Of a stretch of DNA of 23,266 bases, positions 17,677 to 23,266 are shown piece by piece; position 1 is the first letter of the stretch, and the number at the start of each line of letters is the position of its first letter. This stretch comes from an uncultured Rhodobiaceae bacterium (lineage in GTDB: Archaea > Thermoplasmatota > Poseidoniia > Poseidoniales > Poseidoniaceae): the NCBI GenBank assembly GCA_937911445.1, contig CALDQY010000011.1:1-23266 (forward strand). Direction: 5' to 3'. The position numbers were made by a program, and so were the translations under genes. The notes beneath the pieces are model-generated. The model did no database searches and was not told where the DNA came from. It worked only from the letters and a program-made list of their open reading frames with translations.

Positions 17677-18447
17677 TTGATACGTGATTACGTTGAGGAA
17701 GCACAGAAGACGGTGTTCGATTTGAAACGAGGAGACGGAATCGGAATTGGTTCCTTCGTGCTTCGTGACACACGATTGGTCACATTGGCATGGATGGTTC
17801 CTTTGTGTTCCATCATCGCTGCCGTCGGCATTCATGTCGCACTTGGAAATGCACGAGATGTTCCGTTCTTCATTTCGGAAGCAGATTACCCCGGTCTTGA
17901 ACGATTCGTGTTTACGATTGGATTGTTCATATCTGCTGTGTTGCACTTCATACTCACGCTTCGATTGTACACTGTGTTCAAGGATATCGCACGAACAAAA
18001 ATTTTGCGGACTGCGATGATTCTTGGTATTGCAAGTTCTACGCACCTTGCAGTTCTTGCATTTGCCAACATGTACGACCACCTTGCACTTCACGTTTACA
18101 CTTCCTTGGTCGTATTTCATGGAGGATTCGCATGGGCAATCCTTGCTCATTTTTCCTTACCCAATCCGAACAAAACTGGAAGAACGGTACGATTGGTTTC
18201 TCTTTTTACAGCATTTGTATCTCTAACAACGATGACAATCGCCATGAGTCGAGGTATCGAGAAACAAAGACGTGCCTATGACATCCAGCCTGAGATGATT
18301 CCACTGGATGATCTTCAACCGTGGATTGATGTAGCAGCTCCGGCAGAATTCATTCTTTTCTTTTCTCTGCTTGGATGCCTAGCATCGTTTTCATGGGACA
18401 TCGTCAATCACGCCGACCAGGCCAAGGATTCGACGATCGAGGCTTGA
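17677..18447 (+). CDS. Frag1/DRAM/Sfk1-family six-helix membrane protein
   Basis: This 256-residue membrane protein has six predicted helices at about 31-56, 76-100, 107-130, 135-160, 168-190 and 220-241. The segment VPFFISEADYPGLERFVFTIG after the first helix matches the family hallmark 'P(Y/F)IS(D/E)...P....F..G' of Frag1/DRAM/Sfk1 proteins, and APAEFILFFSLLGCLASFSWD matches the last helix. Eukaryotic relatives act in GPI-anchor maturation, autophagy and plasma-membrane lipid organisation; the archaeal role is unknown. The start is a TTG at 17677, since an in-frame TGA lies at 17671-17673. A GTG at 17713 is the alternative and would still keep all helices. The last 57 bases overlap the 3' end of mutY on the opposite strand. 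Confidence 0.8.
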   Translation: MIRDYVEEAQKTVFDLKRGDGIGIGSFVLRDTRLVTLAWMVPLCSIIAAVGIHVALGNARDVPFFISEADYPGLERFVFTIGLFISAVLHFILTLRLYTVFKDIARTKILRTAMILGIASSTHLAVLAFANMYDHLALHVYTSLVVFHGGFAWAILAHFSLPNPNKTGRTVRLVSLFTAFVSLTTMTIAMSRGIEKQRRAYDIQPEMIPLDDLQPWIDVAAPAEFILFFSLLGCLASFSWDIVNHADQAKDSTIEA

Positions 18448-19332
18448 GAGAGCAACGGTAAGAGGATCAATCCCGTTGGTACCAATCGTTTTCCATACGG
18501 AAACAATCATTTCACGATGTGAGAGAAGATGGCGTATTGTTCCGACAAACTCACATCCAGTGGTTTCCAAACCCATGGCCATCTCTGGACCCCACAGGCC
18601 TGCAAACAAGCCTGTTTGTGGGCGTTGCTGTAATTCTGGTGCTCCGTTTTCATCGATGCGAACGATGCAGTTGTACTCGACGGTTGTTTTCTTGGTCGTC
18701 TTCGGACGTGGTAACTCATGAGGACGAGAGCGCCCGCTACAGGTTTCCGCAACTGGACATTGATCACAAATCGGATTGCGTGGCTTGCAAACAAGCGCAC
18801 CCAATTCCATCATCGCTTGGTTCCATTCACTTGGCGCATCAATGACGAGATGCTTGTCAGCAAATCGTTGAACATCCTTCATCGATGGTTTCTCCTGGTT
18901 GGATTGGCGAGCCATCACTCGGCGGATGTTCCCATCAACGCATGCAACAGGTTCGGAATACGCAATCGAAGCCACAGCAGCAGCTGTGTATGGTCCAATA
19001 CCAGGGAGTTTCAGAAGTTCTTCGTACGTCTTCGGAAGCACACCTCCATGCGCTTCGACGACTTCAATCGATAATGCATGAAGGCGGCGTGCTCTTGAGT
19101 AATATCCAGCTCCCTGCCAGAGAAGAAGTACATCATCTACACTCGATTCGGCCATTGAGGAAAGGGTTGGAAAGCGTTTCAAGAGTCGTTCATGGTATTC
19201 TATACCACGTTCCATTTGTGTTTGTTGTAGAAGAATCTCTGATAGAAGAATGGACCAAGGCGAAGGATTCAATCGCCAAGGAAGTGGTCGCTTGTTGCGC
19301 TCGTACCAATCAAGCAGTGCCTCTTGATTCAT
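18391..19332 (-). CDS. mutY: A/G-specific adenine glycosylase
   Basis: This 313-residue base-excision repair enzyme removes adenine mispaired with 8-oxoguanine. The HhH-GPD domain has the catalytic Glu32 in SEILLQQTQ, the hairpin LPGIGPYTAAAVASIA at 109-124, and the catalytic Asp133 in VDGNIRR. The [4Fe-4S] cluster ligands are Cys182, Cys189, Cys192 and Cys198, with the standard C-x6-C-x2-C-x5-C spacing. The C-terminal ~95 residues form the NUDIX-like domain that reads 8-oxoG (GLFAGLWGPEMA near residue 240), slightly shorter than in E. coli. The start lies 17 bases after the Fe-S oxidoreductase stop, so the two are likely cotranscribed. The 3' end overlaps the convergent Frag1-like gene by 57 bases. 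Confidence 0.97.
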   Translation of the reverse strand: MNQEALLDWYERNKRPLPWRLNPSPWSILLSEILLQQTQMERGIEYHERLLKRFPTLSSMAESSVDDVLLLWQGAGYYSRARRLHALSIEVVEAHGGVLPKTYEELLKLPGIGPYTAAAVASIAYSEPVACVDGNIRRVMARQSNQEKPSMKDVQRFADKHLVIDAPSEWNQAMMELGALVCKPRNPICDQCPVAETCSGRSRPHELPRPKTTKKTTVEYNCIVRIDENGAPELQQRPQTGLFAGLWGPEMAMGLETTGCEFVGTIRHLLSHREMIVSVWKTIGTNGIDPLTVALSSLDRRILGLVGVIDDVP

Positions 19333-19349
19333 CGGAAATCATCGCTTGA

Positions 19350-21377
19350 TCAAGCCGCTTTGGCTTCTTCGATCTTGGCATCGTTTGCTTTGATTTGCTC
19401 CCAGACCAATTCTGCAATATCCTTGACGTCCATTTCCGCATCAATGGCTGACAAACCGTCTGTTACCATGGTCGAACAGAACGGACAACCAACTGCAACG
19501 GTATCTGCGCCTGTTGAGGCCAATTCCTTTGCTCGAATGATGTTGACACGATCGTTCCCTTCAGGCACGTGCTCTTCCATCCACATTTGAGCGCCACCAG
19601 CACCGCAACAGAAAGAGCCTCGGCCACTGCGTTCAGCTTCGACATCAACACCACCAATGGCATCGCGAGGAGCATCGTATTCTCCACCGATTCGACCGAG
19701 ATAACATGGGTCGTGGTACGTGACAGAACCATCGTGCTTCGGTTCTGGAAGCTTGCCTTCGTTCTGCAAGTGCGAAATCAACTGAGAGTGATGCATGACC
19801 TCGATGTCTTCTCCACCATAGTCCTTGTATTCCTTTCCAAGCGTGTGGAAACAGTGTGGGCAAGAAGCAACGACCTTCTTGACACCCAACTCGTTGAAGG
19901 TCTCCAAGTTGGTTTCAGCGAGCATTTGGAACAAATATTCGTTACCGGCCCGGCGAGCTGCATCACCACTGCATCCTTCCTGCATTCCGAGAATACCGAC
20001 ATCAAGGCCGGCTTCCTTCATGATGGAAATGGTGTCTCGAGCAACCTTCTTGTTTCGTTCATCGAACGACGCTGCACATCCTGCGAAGTAGATGTATTCA
20101 GCGGGTTCTGCGACCTTGACATCGAGATCTGCGGCCCAATCACCACGCTCGTGCGATGGCAATCCGTACGGATTTGAATCCGATTCTAGATTCTCAATTG
20201 TGGCCATCAATGGCATAATGGTGTCTTCAACGGATTCATCGAATTCCATACGTTCCATCATCAGGTGACGGCGAGCATCGGTCAACTTCGGAACGTGCTC
20301 AATGTTGACAGGGCAAACATCAACACATGCGTGACAAGTGGTACACGCCCAGATGGATTCCTCACCAAATCGTGCGATGATGTCCTCTTCAGGGGCTTCT
20401 CCAGCAAACAATTGCGAAGCGTGGTCGTTCGCGTAATGTCGGACATCGTGAACGATTTGCATTGGGTTGAGCGCTTTGCCACTCGCATAGGCTGGGCAAA
20501 CGTCTTGACAGCGTGCGCAGGAGGTGCAAGCCCACCCATCGATGAGACTCCTCCAGGTCAATTGCGTGTAATTGGCTGCTCCAAAGGATTCCAAGTCAAG
20601 TTCTTCCAATGAAACAGCAGAACCGCTCTCATCCGTTGCCAGAGGGCGCATCTTTGCCATTGGCTCAGTGTCGTAAAATGCGACGTTTGGAAGTGCCATG
20701 ACCAAGTGCATGTGCTTTGAAAGCGGAATCAGGAACAAGAATGTGCAGATAGCAACCATGTGCGCCCAGTAGGCTGCATTGATGGTCGTCTGGGACGGTG
20801 CAAAGGTATCTGCAACCCAAGCACCAATCATCTCCCACGTTGGATGTGGATTCTCACCTGCTTCAATGATGTAGGATGTTGTACAGATGGTCATAATGAG
20901 TAGCAGAATGACATTGCCTTCAAGTTGGGACTTTCCTTTGAGCTTCTCTGGCGTGAACAAAACGCGTCGATTCAGTGCAAGGAAACAACCGATCAATGCA
21001 CTGGTATAGCCAAGTTCGACCATGCCGTTCCAGATTCCATTTAGCGCTTCAGGCAAAATGTGCTCACTGAATCGATTGGCTGTGGCCAAATCCAACATAT
21101 CAGAGGAAAGCATCAGGAATCCCCAAAACATGAGAACGTGCATGGTACCCGCTACTTTGTCTTCCAGAACTTTTCGTTGACCAAGCCAAACAATAAGTGT
21201 CTCTTTCAACCGCTTCCCCCAAGAGTCGAATCGCTTGTCAGGAGCGCCAAGGAGAACAAGACGCGTAGCTTTCTGCACTTGATAGGCAAAGAAGGCGATT
21301 GAGATTCCCCCCAGAACAAGAAGGAGGTAATATCCCTTGATTCCCGCATAGGTTACATCGAGCGGATGTTCCATCAT
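19350..21377 (-). CDS. Membrane Fe-S oxidoreductase, HdrD/FadF-like
   Basis: This 675-residue protein joins an N-terminal membrane domain to cytoplasmic Fe-S domains. About five to six helices fill residues 10-235, resembling the NarI/HdrE-type b-haem subunit, with candidate haem His residues in TMHVLMFWGFL and SKHMHLVM. Two ferredoxin motifs follow: C284-x2-C287-x2-C290-x3-C294-P and C345-x2-C348-x2-C351-x3-C355-P. Two CCG (heterodisulfide-reductase) domains end the protein: GCAAS...EGCSG...SCPHC, then DPCYLG...FCCGAGG...GCPFC. The first CCG has a single Cys (CSG) at the usual Cys-Cys position. The layout matches FadF-type ETF:quinone reductases and related proteins with N-terminal membrane domains. 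The likely role is moving electrons from ETF or another donor to the quinone pool. No etfAB gene is in the window. The ATG at 21377 is followed by a second Met. Confidence 0.9.
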   Translation of the reverse strand: MMEHPLDVTYAGIKGYYLLLVLGGISIAFFAYQVQKATRLVLLGAPDKRFDSWGKRLKETLIVWLGQRKVLEDKVAGTMHVLMFWGFLMLSSDMLDLATANRFSEHILPEALNGIWNGMVELGYTSALIGCFLALNRRVLFTPEKLKGKSQLEGNVILLLIMTICTTSYIIEAGENPHPTWEMIGAWVADTFAPSQTTINAAYWAHMVAICTFLFLIPLSKHMHLVMALPNVAFYDTEPMAKMRPLATDESGSAVSLEELDLESFGAANYTQLTWRSLIDGWACTSCARCQDVCPAYASGKALNPMQIVHDVRHYANDHASQLFAGEAPEEDIIARFGEESIWACTTCHACVDVCPVNIEHVPKLTDARRHLMMERMEFDESVEDTIMPLMATIENLESDSNPYGLPSHERGDWAADLDVKVAEPAEYIYFAGCAASFDERNKKVARDTISIMKEAGLDVGILGMQEGCSGDAARRAGNEYLFQMLAETNLETFNELGVKKVVASCPHCFHTLGKEYKDYGGEDIEVMHHSQLISHLQNEGKLPEPKHDGSVTYHDPCYLGRIGGEYDAPRDAIGGVDVEAERSGRGSFCCGAGGAQMWMEEHVPEGNDRVNIIRAKELASTGADTVAVGCPFCSTMVTDGLSAIDAEMDVKDIAELVWEQIKANDAKIEEAKAA

Positions 21378-21461
21378 GAATCAACCCAAGCGCATTCAAT
21401 GCTTCAACCCAACGATGGAATCAATACCAATCCTAATGGTTGAGATAGGTCTCCAGCGAAC
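21378..21461. other. Divergent intergenic region, Fe-S oxidoreductase / mevalonate kinase
   Basis: These 84 bases separate the two divergent ATGs. I see no strong box A at the expected distance on either strand; TCCTAATG at 21431-21438 is the only weak candidate before mevalonate kinase. No Shine-Dalgarno motif is evident. Confidence 0.4.
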
Positions 21462-22442
21462 ATGGTCAAAGCGAGTGCTCCAGGGAAGTGCATACTTTTC
21501 GGAGAACACGCTGTTGTCTACGGTCAACCGGCCTTGGCCTGCAGCATTAGCCAACGTATGACCATCGAACTCAAAGAGGAAAAGACGTTTGACACGTGGC
21601 GATTGGATGGACGTACCTTCAATCCCAAGAAACACCCACACATCGATTACCTTCGAAAGCAACTGCCACCAATCGAAGAGCATCCAATACACATTCGAAT
21701 ACGAGGTTCGATCCCAAAAGCATCTGGGCTTGGCTCCTCAGCCGCATTATCTGTGGCATTGTGTGGTGCACTCCAACAACTCCGTGGTGCGGATCTCAAT
21801 CCCATGCAGGCGAGTGAACTCTCACACCGGGCTGAAGCGAACGCACAAGGTGGACGTGCGAGTCCTATGGATACTGCCACCAGTTCTTTTGGAGGATTTG
21901 TTGTCCTCTCAGACACCATTGAGGGGGATTTGGAATACCTCGGAGTGCGGACAATGGACGTTGAAGGAACAACGCTCCAGTGGCACCTACATACATTCAA
22001 CGCTGAGATTCCAGAAGGCGTTGCTCTCGTCATTGGGAACACAGGCGTTCACGGTTCGACATCAGCAATGGTCAAACAAGTGGCTGATTTACTCCTTGAG
22101 AACCCACAACGTAGCGTCGAACTCGAAACCATCGGAGCCATCGCCAGAAGAGGTATTCAAGCATTGAAAGAAGGCAACATGGAGGCGGTTGGGCAAGCCA
22201 TGACCGAGAATCACATGGTTCTGCGTTCACTCGGTGTTTCTTCTCCTGAACTCGAGCGTTTGATTCGAGCGGCTGCACCTTCAAGCCTTGGCGTCAAACT
22301 TACCGGGGCAGGTGGAGGCGGTTGTATGATCGCTCTAACAATGAATCCTGAGGAGACTGTTGGCGCCATAGAAATGGAAGGCGGTCGTGCGTTTATTACG
22401 CATTTCAATGAGCCTGGTCTTGCAATTGAGCATTTAACTTAG
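21462..22442 (+). CDS. mvk: Mevalonate kinase
   Basis: This 326-residue cytoplasmic GHMP kinase phosphorylates mevalonate with ATP in isoprenoid synthesis, which supplies archaeal ether lipids. Motif 1 is APGKCILFGEHAVVYG at residues 6-21. The ATP-binding glycine loop is PKASGLGSSAA at 85-95. Asp137 in GRASPMDTATSSFGG is the expected catalytic base; the Ser-Pro-x-Asp form fits archaeal enzymes. Motif 3 is KLTGAGGGGCMIAL near residue 285. Length is normal. The 5-phosphate-forming enzyme implied here differs from the mevalonate-3-kinase route of Thermoplasma, but the sequence cannot say which later steps are used. TBP follows on the same strand but has its own promoter. Confidence 0.96.
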   Translation: MVKASAPGKCILFGEHAVVYGQPALACSISQRMTIELKEEKTFDTWRLDGRTFNPKKHPHIDYLRKQLPPIEEHPIHIRIRGSIPKASGLGSSAALSVALCGALQQLRGADLNPMQASELSHRAEANAQGGRASPMDTATSSFGGFVVLSDTIEGDLEYLGVRTMDVEGTTLQWHLHTFNAEIPEGVALVIGNTGVHGSTSAMVKQVADLLLENPQRSVELETIGAIARRGIQALKEGNMEAVGQAMTENHMVLRSLGVSSPELERLIRAAAPSSLGVKLTGAGGGGCMIALTMNPEETVGAIEMEGGRAFITHFNEPGLAIEHLT

Positions 22443-22463
22443 AAACCGATACTCATAGGTTTC
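22442..22463. repeat. Short inverted repeat after mevalonate kinase
   Basis: GAAACC (22442-22447) and GGTTTC (22458-22463) form a 6-bp stem with a 10-base loop. The stem starts on the last base of the mvk stop codon and ends about 24 bases before the TBP TATA box. It could be a weak terminator hairpin or a protein-binding site, but has no T-tract after it. A stem this short can occur by chance. Confidence 0.3.
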
Positions 22464-22486
22464 GCCATCAAAGCGTGGGCCCTTCC

Positions 22487-22495
22487 TTTATATAT
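22487..22495 (+). promoter_or_regulatory. TATA box of the TBP gene
   Basis: TTTATATAT is the strongest box A in the window. Its centre (22491) lies 26-27 bases before the ATG at 22518, exactly where an archaeal transcript would start. The TBP mRNA is therefore predicted to be leaderless. This also rules out the earlier in-frame ATG at 22494, which lies inside the box. Confidence 0.8.
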
Positions 22496-22517
22496 GCGGG
22501 GAGAAAGCCGACAACCC

Positions 22518-23132
22518 ATGACCACTGATGAAGAGCGCTTGACGGTTGTTAACGTCGTAGCAAGTACCCGCGTAGCCGAAGAACTTGACCTCCCTGATAT
22601 CGCAATCCAACTCAATTGTGAGTACGAGCCAGAACAATTCCCTGGTGTCGTTTACCGCGTCACGGACCCAAAACTTGCCATTCTCATGTTCCGCTCGGGT
22701 CGTGCCGTTTGCACCGGAGGAAAGGACGAAGACAACATCCACACAGGTATCGATCGAATGATCAAAGACCTTCGCGCTGCAGGCATCACAACCTGGGACC
22801 TCAAGGATGTTGAGATCGAAGTCCAAAACATGGTTGCAACCTACGCTCTTCACTATCCTGAAGACTACGATGGAAACGACAAGTTCACCGGTGCTCCACT
22901 CGCAGGTGAGCCACGCAAGCTGAACCTCAACAACCTCACCTTCCACTTGCCTTTCGATAAGGTTGAGTACGAGCCAGAACAGTTCCCTGGTCTCATCTAT
23001 CGACTGGATTATCCTAAGGTTGTCTGTCTGATTTTCGGCAGCGGTAAGATGGTCATTACCGGTGCACGACACAAGGACGAAATCTTGGAAGCAGTTGAAA
23101 TCATCAAGGACGAACTTGCTGATCTCCTCTGA
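22518..23132 (+). CDS. tbp: TATA-box-binding protein (TBP)
   Basis: This 204-residue general transcription factor binds the archaeal box A and recruits TFB and RNA polymerase. It has the two-fold repeat of all TBPs. Repeat 1 includes CEYEPEQFPGVVYRV and LMFRSGRAVCTGGK; repeat 2 includes VEYEPEQFPGLIYRL and LIFGSGKMVITGAR. The linker between the repeats (YDGNDKFTGAPLAGEPRK, about residues 115-133) is longer than in compact archaeal TBPs of about 180 residues. The ATG at 22518 was chosen over 22494 because the latter sits in the TATA box and adds a non-conserved MRGESRQP. The protein could bind its own strong promoter, which leaves room for feedback control. Confidence 0.96.
   Translation: MTTDEERLTVVNVVASTRVAEELDLPDIAIQLNCEYEPEQFPGVVYRVTDPKLAILMFRSGRAVCTGGKDEDNIHTGIDRMIKDLRAAGITTWDLKDVEIEVQNMVATYALHYPEDYDGNDKFTGAPLAGEPRKLNLNNLTFHLPFDKVEYEPEQFPGLIYRLDYPKVVCLIFGSGKMVITGARHKDEILEAVEIIKDELADLL
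22619..22646 (+). repeat. Internal TBP repeat, copy 1
   Basis: A 28-base stretch encoding EYEPEQFPG recurs at 22964-22991 with one difference (CAA versus CAG for Gln). The match reflects the internal duplication of TBP, but near-identity at synonymous positions is unusual for such an old duplication. Confidence 0.75.
22964..22991 (+). repeat. Internal TBP repeat, copy 2
   Basis: Second copy of the 28-base TBP repeat, 27 of 28 bases identical to 22619-22646. Confidence 0.75.
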
Positions 23133-23177
23133 GGCCATCGTCGCACCTTTGATGTGCAAGAACATCTAAGCACATGC

Positions 23178-23266
23178 ATGGGCGGAGTGCTCAAGTCACG
23201 TGTCTTGACCCTGCTCGTTCTCGCATGCATGATTGGGTTCAGTCAAATCCCATTGGTTGAACACAA
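23178..23266 (+). CDS. Start of a secreted protein, truncated by window edge
   Basis: An ATG at 23178 opens a frame that runs without a stop off the right edge (29 codons visible). The visible part reads as a signal peptide: MGGVLKSR, then a hydrophobic core LTLLVLACMIGF, then SQIPLVEH. The AC in LLVLACMIG could be a lipobox-like site, though it lies in the middle of the hydrophobic core, so a type I signal is likelier. It lies 45 bases after TBP. The product cannot be identified. Confidence 0.6.
   Translation, partial: MGGVLKSRVLTLLVLACMIGFSQIPLVEH

Noticed and set aside
17326..18150. 274-codon minus-strand open frame, Cys/Ser/Arg-rich
   Set aside because: It overlaps the well-supported cysS N-terminus and lies antisense to the six-helix membrane protein; its composition is low-complexity and shows no domain.
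21462..22442. Other GHMP kinase (galactokinase, homoserine kinase, mevalonate-3-kinase)
   Set aside because: APGKCILFGEHAVVYG, PKASGLGSSAA and the SPMDT motif together fit mevalonate kinase best.
22494..22517. Earlier ATG for TBP, adding eight residues
   Set aside because: The ATG lies inside the TATA box, the extra residues are not TBP-like, and 22518 is at the expected transcription start.
1..23266. tRNA, rRNA, CRISPR array, insertion sequence, integrase or att site
   Set aside because: All spacers are under 100 bases and show no cloverleaf-like, repeat-array or terminal-inverted-repeat pattern; no transposase or recombinase protein was seen.

Overview
The window looks like part of a euryarchaeal chromosome, most likely a planktonic Marine Group II archaeon (Candidatus Poseidoniales). 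Two genes settle the domain: a TATA-binding protein and a mevalonate kinase of the isoprenoid lipid pathway. Other features fit the Poseidoniales guess but do not prove it: an archaeal MutS-like protein with an N-terminal helix-hairpin-helix, several lipobox proteins starting with a GCFG-acidic mature end, tail-anchored secreted proteins, very dense packing and moderate GC. No rRNA, tRNA, CRISPR array, integrase or transposase was found, and no gene-free stretch exceeds 100 bases.

Layout from left to right. Bases 1-3722 (minus) hold the first 1240 codons of a very large secreted surface protein that runs off the left edge. A 96-base divergent gap separates it from a plus-strand run: isoleucyl-tRNA synthetase, a substrate-binding-protein-like fold without signal peptide, an Asp-box lipoprotein, and a MutS5-like ATPase. 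This run meets, tail to tail with a 2-base gap, a minus-strand pair: thioredoxin followed by an S15-family serine peptidase lipoprotein. A short bidirectional promoter region at about 13539-13630 separates thioredoxin from a plus-strand protein that joins a lamin-tail domain, an amidohydrolase and a C-terminal membrane anchor. That gene abuts cysteinyl-tRNA synthetase (minus). Divergent from cysS is a six-helix Frag1/DRAM/Sfk1-like membrane protein, whose 3' end overlaps that of mutY (minus). mutY is the downstream partner of a membrane-bound Fe-S oxidoreductase related to HdrD/FadF. Divergent from the oxidoreductase are mevalonate kinase, then TBP with a textbook TATA box placed for a leaderless mRNA, and finally the start of another secreted protein at the right edge.

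The genes fall into four groups: information processing (ileS, cysS, tbp); DNA maintenance (MutS5-like, mutY); cell-surface and extracytoplasmic proteins fitting a heterotroph that degrades protein and organic matter (surface protein, Asp-box lipoprotein, S15 peptidase, LTD-amidohydrolase); and lipid and energy metabolism (mevalonate kinase, Fe-S oxidoreductase that may pass electrons from acyl-CoA or other oxidation to quinone). No single new multi-gene system was recognised. The most notable points are an IleRS with the swapped GxHH form of the HIGH motif, the LTD-amidohydrolase-anchor architecture, and the clear leaderless promoter of the TBP gene itself.
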